From a virus, in IMG/VR virus record IMGVR_UViG_3300009375_000007, positions 1 to 40,316 of that record: a stretch of DNA of 40,316 nt. One strand, written 5' to 3'. Below are positions 36,628-40,316 of this stretch, piece by piece; the first letter of the stretch is position 1; every line of letters begins with the position of its first letter. The translations under genes and the position numbers were made by a program. The notes below the pieces were generated by a model, which worked only from the letters and a program-made list of their open reading frames with translations, searched no databases and was not told the origin of the DNA.

Positions 36628-37005
36628 ATGGAAACATTTTTAGAATTTATAGAAAAGGAAGATAAAATTTCAGAAGCTGAAGTTGAATCGCTTAATGAAA
36701 ATCTCAAGTCAGAATTAACTGAAGAAGAAGAAGCTGAAGTTGATGCAGCAATCGATGCGTTTGTTGAAGAGTACTTAGATAAAGGAAAAACACTCGCGGA
36801 TCTTAATGAAGAAATGACAAATGAAGGCATACTTGGTGGTATATTTGGTGGACTTACCGGATTTGCATTTGGCAAGAGTGTAGGAAAGCTTATTGCAAAA
36901 GTCTTAGGAATTAGTAAAGGAGTTTTATATGACTTATTGACTTCAAGACTTGTAGGGGCAGCTCTTGGTGCGGCAATTGGAAATAGTTTAGGTAAGAAAA
37001 AATAA
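36628..37005 (+). CDS. Glycine-zipper protein with capsid-targeting-like N-terminus
   Basis: Residues 1-16 (METFLEFIEKEDKISE) resemble the T4 internal-protein targeting sequence MKTYQEFIAEA; ISE (14-16) and LNE (22-24) are candidate prohead-protease sites. Acidic residues follow (about 25-65). Residues 67-122 hold Gly-x-x-x-Gly runs (GILGGIFGGLTGFAFG, then LVGAALGAAIGNSLG), two hydrophobic segments able to insert into membranes. This suggests a packaged protein injected with DNA that acts in the host envelope. It begins four bases after the MscS-like gene. Alternatives: a scaffold part or a holin-like protein. Confidence 0.65.
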   Translation: METFLEFIEKEDKISEAEVESLNENLKSELTEEEEAEVDAAIDAFVEEYLDKGKTLADLNEEMTNEGILGGIFGGLTGFAFGKSVGKLIAKVLGISKGVLYDLLTSRLVGAALGAAIGNSLGKKK

Positions 37006-37016
37006 AATAAGATAAA

Positions 37017-37355
37017 ATGAAAACATCAGAATTACAAAAAATAATTAGAGAAGAAATTCAAAGCTTGAATGAAGGCAACATTGCAATAAACACTAAGCAT
37101 AGATATTGGTATGGTGTAGATTCTCCAGAAAAGCAATCTGATAAATTTTTAGTTGCAAATAAAGGTGTTGATAAGAAAAAAATAGAAAATAAAGATTTAC
37201 AAATATGGATTACTAAATTTGTAAAAGATAATAAATTAAAAGATGCTTGGGATTATAATTGGATTGCAATGTTTTGCTATTCTATGAAGTATACAAATAA
37301 ATATAAAAACGTTGATTTAGGTAAAATGGACGAATGGGCAAGAAAAAACCATTAA
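37017..37355 (+). CDS. Small protein with capsid-targeting-like N-terminus, 112 aa
   Basis: MKTSELQKIIREEIQSLNE is an amphipathic helix ending in LNE (17-19), a (L/I)-x-E cleavage-type site, followed by Gly. The remaining 93 residues are basic and Lys/Trp-rich (DAWDYNWIAMFCYSMKYTNK), with no domain I recognise. By analogy with T4 internal proteins it may be capsid-packaged. N-termini of this form recur in marine phage proteins as I recall them. Its stop is directly followed by the TTG start of the RuvC-like gene. Confidence 0.65.
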   Translation: MKTSELQKIIREEIQSLNEGNIAINTKHRYWYGVDSPEKQSDKFLVANKGVDKKKIENKDLQIWITKFVKDNKLKDAWDYNWIAMFCYSMKYTNKYKNVDLGKMDEWARKNH

Positions 37356-38018
37356 TTGAAAGACATTTTCATAGGCATAGACTTTAGTCTTAAAAGCCCA
37401 GGCATTTGTATTTATAAAGATAACACGTATAAGTGGTTAAGCTTTATTTCACTTGATAAAAAACACACAAAGAAAGAGATTAAAGTCATTGAAGAACTTT
37501 CTACATTAGCAGATGTTGAGGTTATAGAATTAATTTCAAGAGATATTAAAAAGAAAGTATTGCGTTCAGAATTTGAGAAACTCAGGCTTTACACAGATAA
37601 TGCATTACTCATATTAAAACATCTTAAGTTTGCAATTGGACAGAGGACAGATGATACAAGTTTACACTTTATATTTGAAGGATATAGCTATGGAAGTCAA
37701 ACAAATAATTTGATAGACATTGTAGGAGCTACCACAATCTTAAAAAACATGATAATATTGGAATTCATATATGCAGAAGATTCTATGATAGTTCTTGCTC
37801 CTACTACTATTAAGAAACAAGCAGGTCATGGGAGATATAATAAAAGAGAATTATGGGATGTCTTTTCAGAGAATAGACTAGGTGATAAAGATATAGTGAA
37901 GTCAGATTTTTATAACTTTGCAAAAGAATTAGAAATAGGTAAGAAAGTCTATGCACCATTAGATGACTTAGTTGATTCATACTTGGTTATTAATGCAGGA
38001 ATTAGATTAAAAGATTAA
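37356..38018 (+). CDS. RuvC-fold Holliday junction nuclease
   Basis: Resolves branched DNA before packaging and in recombination. Metal-binding acids fit the RuvC/RNase-H fold: D9 in FIGIDFSLKSPG, E108 in FIFEGYSYG, and D204 with D207 in PLDDLVDSYL. The loop PTTIKKQAGHGRYNK (149-163) is typical of RuvC-like enzymes. The 220-residue length is slightly over E. coli RuvC (173). A TTG start follows directly after the upstream stop; the MKDIFIGIDFS start fits family N-termini, and no better ATG lies near. It replaces the endonuclease VII fold used by T4 gp49. First gene of the DNA metabolism block. Confidence 0.8.
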   Translation: MKDIFIGIDFSLKSPGICIYKDNTYKWLSFISLDKKHTKKEIKVIEELSTLADVEVIELISRDIKKKVLRSEFEKLRLYTDNALLILKHLKFAIGQRTDDTSLHFIFEGYSYGSQTNNLIDIVGATTILKNMIILEFIYAEDSMIVLAPTTIKKQAGHGRYNKRELWDVFSENRLGDKDIVKSDFYNFAKELEIGKKVYAPLDDLVDSYLVINAGIRLKD

Positions 38019-38045
38019 ATACATAAACAAATAATCATTATTTAA

Positions 38046-38051
38046 TATAAT
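38046..38051 (+). promoter_or_regulatory. Candidate -10 element before the ssDNA-binding protein gene
   Basis: TATAAT at 38046-38051 lies 68 bases before the ATG. No -35 match is found at 16-18 spacing. A 15-base palindrome, AAATAAT-C-ATTATTT at 38029-38043, sits just upstream and could be an operator. The 100-base gap is the longest non-coding stretch in the window, which favours a promoter here. Confidence 0.4.
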
Positions 38052-38080
38052 AATTGTTAAAGAGCTAATAGGCACTTTAC

Positions 38081-38118
38081 AGGCAATAAACAAAACAAAG
38101 AAGTTAAGAGGCAATAAA
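38081..38118 (+). promoter_or_regulatory. A-rich leader with direct repeat AGGCAATAAA
   Basis: AGGCAATAAA occurs at 38081-38090 and again at 38109-38118, where it ends right at the ATG; AGGCA also occurs at 38070-38074. Between the copies lies unstructured A-rich sequence. T4 gp32 represses its own translation by binding an unstructured leader, so this may be the autoregulatory site. AAGAGG just before the second copy also serves as a weak SD. Confidence 0.42.
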
Positions 38119-39033
38119 ATGGCAAAGAACGAACTAGACATTTTTAATATCGGCGTAGACGATATTGAAATGCATAAACGAGAAAAGACACAATCTGATA
38201 TTTATAAACCCAATGCACTAGATGGGAAAGATGGCGTTTATAAAGCACTAATCAGATTCATCCCAAACATAAACAATCCTACAAATCCATTAATTCATAA
38301 ATGGGTATATTGGCTGACAGATCAAAATGGTGATGGCAAACTTATAGATTCACCAGGCACTGTTAATAAAGAAGATCCAATTGCAAAGTTGTTTTTTAAG
38401 CTTCGTAAATCTGAATCTGCAGTAGACCGCAAGAATAGCGAAAAGCTTAAGCGCAGAGAACAGTTTTATGGCATTGTTCAAGTTATTAAAGACCCACAGA
38501 ATCCTGATTTAGAAGGTACATTGAAGGTTTTTAAATTTGGTTACAAGATTAAGCAAAAACTTGATGAAGAATTAAAACCTGCATTTGGTGAAGCTACTCA
38601 AATTTTTGATCTTTTTGATGGAAAGAACTTTGAGTTAATTATCACAAGACAGGGCGATTTTAATAATTATGATTCAAGTAAGTTTTCTAACTCAACATCT
38701 CCAATTGCTATTGATGATGTAGAAATGGAACGCAACACAGAAAGTATGGATCTTATTAGAACGCATTTGACTGATAATACACCAAACGTCTCTGTATTCG
38801 AGTATAAAGAATGGGATGATGAAACACATGACTGGGTAAATACATGCTTAAACCAGTATAGAAGTCCTGGGGAGTATATCACATCCACATCTGCTCCAGT
38901 AGTTGAAGAAAAACAAGTAGCGACATCTTTAGTAAATGATGAACAGCCGACTGATACAGAAGTAGCTGGTGATACCAATAAAGATACAGGCGACGAAGCT
39001 CTTGATGATTTCCTTAATAACTTAGATATTTAA
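38119..39033 (+). CDS. 32: Single-stranded DNA-binding protein, gp32-like
   Basis: Coats ssDNA during replication and recombination. It aligns with T4 gp32 along its length: basic N-terminal KREK (20-23), IRFIPN (45-50), IVQVIKDPQNPDLEG (119-133), FKFGYKIKQK (138-147), DFNNYDSSKF (180-189, gp32 has GFSNYDESKF) and an acidic tail ending EALDDFLNNLDI used for protein contacts. Length 304 against 301. The zinc site of T4 gp32 is missing: there is only one cysteine, and residues 68-87 replace the zinc loop. Followed after ten bases by the primase gene. ATG with AAGAGG upstream. Confidence 0.9.
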   Translation: MAKNELDIFNIGVDDIEMHKREKTQSDIYKPNALDGKDGVYKALIRFIPNINNPTNPLIHKWVYWLTDQNGDGKLIDSPGTVNKEDPIAKLFFKLRKSESAVDRKNSEKLKRREQFYGIVQVIKDPQNPDLEGTLKVFKFGYKIKQKLDEELKPAFGEATQIFDLFDGKNFELIITRQGDFNNYDSSKFSNSTSPIAIDDVEMERNTESMDLIRTHLTDNTPNVSVFEYKEWDDETHDWVNTCLNQYRSPGEYITSTSAPVVEEKQVATSLVNDEQPTDTEVAGDTNKDTGDEALDDFLNNLDI

Positions 39034-39043
39034 GGTATAACTA

Positions 39044-40111
39044 ATGGAGGTAAATTCAGGTTTATTTGATGAAATAACAAGTTTAATTCATCAAATTTTA
39101 ACTGAGCAGCACTCTAATCATTCTAAACAAAGCATGCGGGACATGCAAGGTCGTTTAAACTTTGCATGCCCGTATTGCGGGGATTCTGCAATTGACAAGA
39201 ATAAAGCAAGAGGCAACTTATATTTCGATACGCTCCAGTATCACTGTTATAACTGTGAAAAGCACACAGACATATATAGATTGTTTAAAGACTTTTCAGT
39301 TTCATTCAAAGACCCAAACACAACATTAAATGTTTTAGATTATATTAAAGCAAATGCCAGTTTTGGAAAACAAGCAGAAGTTTTAGAATTTGAACTATTT
39401 GAGAAACTTAAAAGATATGCAGTCCCAATAAGTAAAATTCAAGACAAGTTTAAATGCTATCCAATTTCACAAAATAGCACAATCTATCCGTATCTTAAAA
39501 AAAGACTTATACATATATTCTCCCAGTCATTTTTGTATTCTGAAAAGTATGATAAGTTGTATATATTAAATCTTTTGCCTACTGGAGATGTAGTATCTTT
39601 CCAAATTAGAGATATGAAAGGCGGGCCAAACAAGTATATGACATTTAATCTTGAAAAAATTATAAACAACTGTAAGCTAGATTCAATGCATTTAACAGAA
39701 GAAGCTGAAGAAGTAAAAAACATTAATAAGTTATCAACATTGTTTGGTATTGGGACTATTGACTTTTCAAAATCTTTTACTTTGTTTGAAGGGCCATTAG
39801 ATGCAAAGTTTTTATATAACTCATTAGGTCTAACCACAGCTGGTAGAAATACTATAGAATTTGACGAGCTAAGTACAGTCAGATATTTATTTGATAACGA
39901 TGAAGTAGGTAAGCGCATTATGCTTGAAAAGTTAAAAGCAGGAAAGCACGTTTTTTTATGGAAAAAGTTAATTGATGATTATAATTTATATAAATATAAT
40001 ATCAAGGATTTGAACGATTTAATGATGATATGTTATAAAAACAAAATAAATGCACATAGACATATTGAAAAGTATTTCTCAAACGAAAGTTTGGATATGA
40101 TTTATGTATAA
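39044..40111 (+). CDS. 61: DNA primase, gp61/DnaG-like
   Basis: Makes RNA primers for lagging-strand synthesis. The zinc-binding motif is C42-x2-C45 (CPYCGDSAID) and C68-x2-C71 (CYNC). The TOPRIM domain has the catalytic glutamate E249 in LFEGPLDAKF and the acidic D284-N-D286 followed by EVGKR. The 355-residue length is near T4 gp61 (342). It works with a helicase not in this window and with the SSB encoded upstream. The start ATG carries a GGAGG two bases in, so the SD-like string lies inside the gene; I found no better start. The next gene overlaps by eight bases. Confidence 0.87.
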   Translation: MEVNSGLFDEITSLIHQILTEQHSNHSKQSMRDMQGRLNFACPYCGDSAIDKNKARGNLYFDTLQYHCYNCEKHTDIYRLFKDFSVSFKDPNTTLNVLDYIKANASFGKQAEVLEFELFEKLKRYAVPISKIQDKFKCYPISQNSTIYPYLKKRLIHIFSQSFLYSEKYDKLYILNLLPTGDVVSFQIRDMKGGPNKYMTFNLEKIINNCKLDSMHLTEEAEEVKNINKLSTLFGIGTIDFSKSFTLFEGPLDAKFLYNSLGLTTAGRNTIEFDELSTVRYLFDNDEVGKRIMLEKLKAGKHVFLWKKLIDDYNLYKYNIKDLNDLMMICYKNKINAHRHIEKYFSNESLDMIYV

Positions 40112-40310
40112 TTATATGATTGATAAAGAAATAGAAGAATTTTTAAGAGATTCAATTTTAGACGAGCGAAAGAATAAGTTACTGATTGACTTAAAGCTTG
40201 AAGATACAAAGGAAATAGAACTGCCCGTTTTAAAAATTGAAAAGCCTAAAAGAAAAAAAGTAAAAGTATTTAAGCATTGGAAAAAGAAGAGCAAAAGGGA
40301 TTTGTTTTAA
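40104..40310 (+). CDS. Small basic protein, 68 aa
   Basis: Unrecognised; acidic N-terminal helix (EIEEFLRDSILDERKNKLLI) and a strongly basic C-terminus (PKRKKVKVFKHWKKKSKR) that could bind nucleic acid. It overlaps the primase end by eight bases; an in-frame ATG at 40116 would remove most of the overlap and may be the true start. Downstream of replication genes, so a replication or nucleoid-associated role is possible. Confidence 0.6.
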   Translation: MYNYMIDKEIEEFLRDSILDERKNKLLIDLKLEDTKEIELPVLKIEKPKRKKVKVFKHWKKKSKRDLF

Positions 40311-40316
40311 TGAATG
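40310..40316 (+). CDS. Start of the next gene (truncated by the window)
   Basis: ATG at 40310-40312 overlaps the preceding stop by one base (TAATG), the spacing used repeatedly in this genome. Only two codons are visible, so nothing can be said of the product. Confidence 0.35.

Noticed and set aside
38029-38043. AT palindrome as a terminator of the RuvC-like gene
   Set aside because: The arms have no G or C apart from the centre base and no T-run follows, so a rho-independent terminator is unlikely. It is kept only as a possible operator.
39046-39050. GGAGG just inside the primase gene as the SD for a later start
   Set aside because: No in-frame ATG, GTG or TTG lies 5-12 bases downstream; the nearby ATG at 39069 is in another frame, so the string is best read as coding sequence.
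1-40316. tRNA genes, rRNA, CRISPR arrays, insertion sequences and integrase sites
   Set aside because: I looked for cloverleaf arms with CCA ends, spaced repeats, transposase motifs and terminal inverted repeats and saw none; coding density leaves almost no room for them.

Overview
The window is part of the genome of a tailed double-stranded DNA phage with a contractile tail (a myovirus, T4-like in the broad sense). Every credible gene reads on the + strand, genes are packed with 1-8 base overlaps or short gaps, and base composition is roughly two-thirds A+T by eye. Recognisable proteins are a LysM/gp53-type connector, a gp27/gpD-type hub, a gp5/gpV-type spike, gp25, gp6, a gpI/gp7-type wedge protein, a gp19-like tube-fold protein, a gp32-like ssDNA-binding protein, a gp61-like primase and a RuvC-fold nuclease. 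Very large virion proteins of unknown family and the AT-rich, rRNA/tRNA-free layout suggest a large-genome, probably aquatic phage. The host cannot be read from the sequence; most starts lack a Shine-Dalgarno (SD) sequence, which fits a host (for example Bacteroidota) or phage that does not rely on SD.

Layout. 1-2.4 kb: four unrecognised small proteins. 2.4-9.2 kb: central baseplate and tail tip (two unassigned virion proteins, LysM connector, hub, spike). 9.2-10.9 kb: two unknown proteins, the second hydrophobic and proline-rich. 11.0-13.5 kb: an accessory island inside the baseplate cluster, holding a four-domain ribosomal-protein-S1 homologue with its own sigma70-like promoter and SD, and an amidoligase-like enzyme with a pentapeptide-like C-terminal region. 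13.5-19.9 kb: wedge genes (unknown structural protein, gp25, gp6, small protein, gpI/gp7-type, Ig/PKD-like protein). 19.9-36.3 kb: peripheral baseplate and fibre proteins of up to 1553 residues, with collagen-like, FnIII-like and InlB-repeat-like pieces, ending with a tube-fold protein. 36.3-37.4 kb: a small cassette of a mini MscS-like membrane protein and two proteins with T4-like capsid-targeting N-termini; a third such protein lies at 19.9 kb. 37.4-40.3 kb: DNA metabolism (RuvC-fold nuclease, gp32-like SSB, gp61-like primase, small basic protein).

How it fits together. LysM connector, hub and spike form the axial tip; gp25, gp6 and the gpI/gp7-type protein form the wedges; the large proteins are probably the outer baseplate and fibres. 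The SSB, primase and junction nuclease serve replication and recombination. The most interesting non-structural content is the S1 homologue (possible translation takeover of SD-poor phage messages), the amidoligase-like fusion, and the MscS-like / capsid-targeted cassette (possible injected membrane-active proteins).
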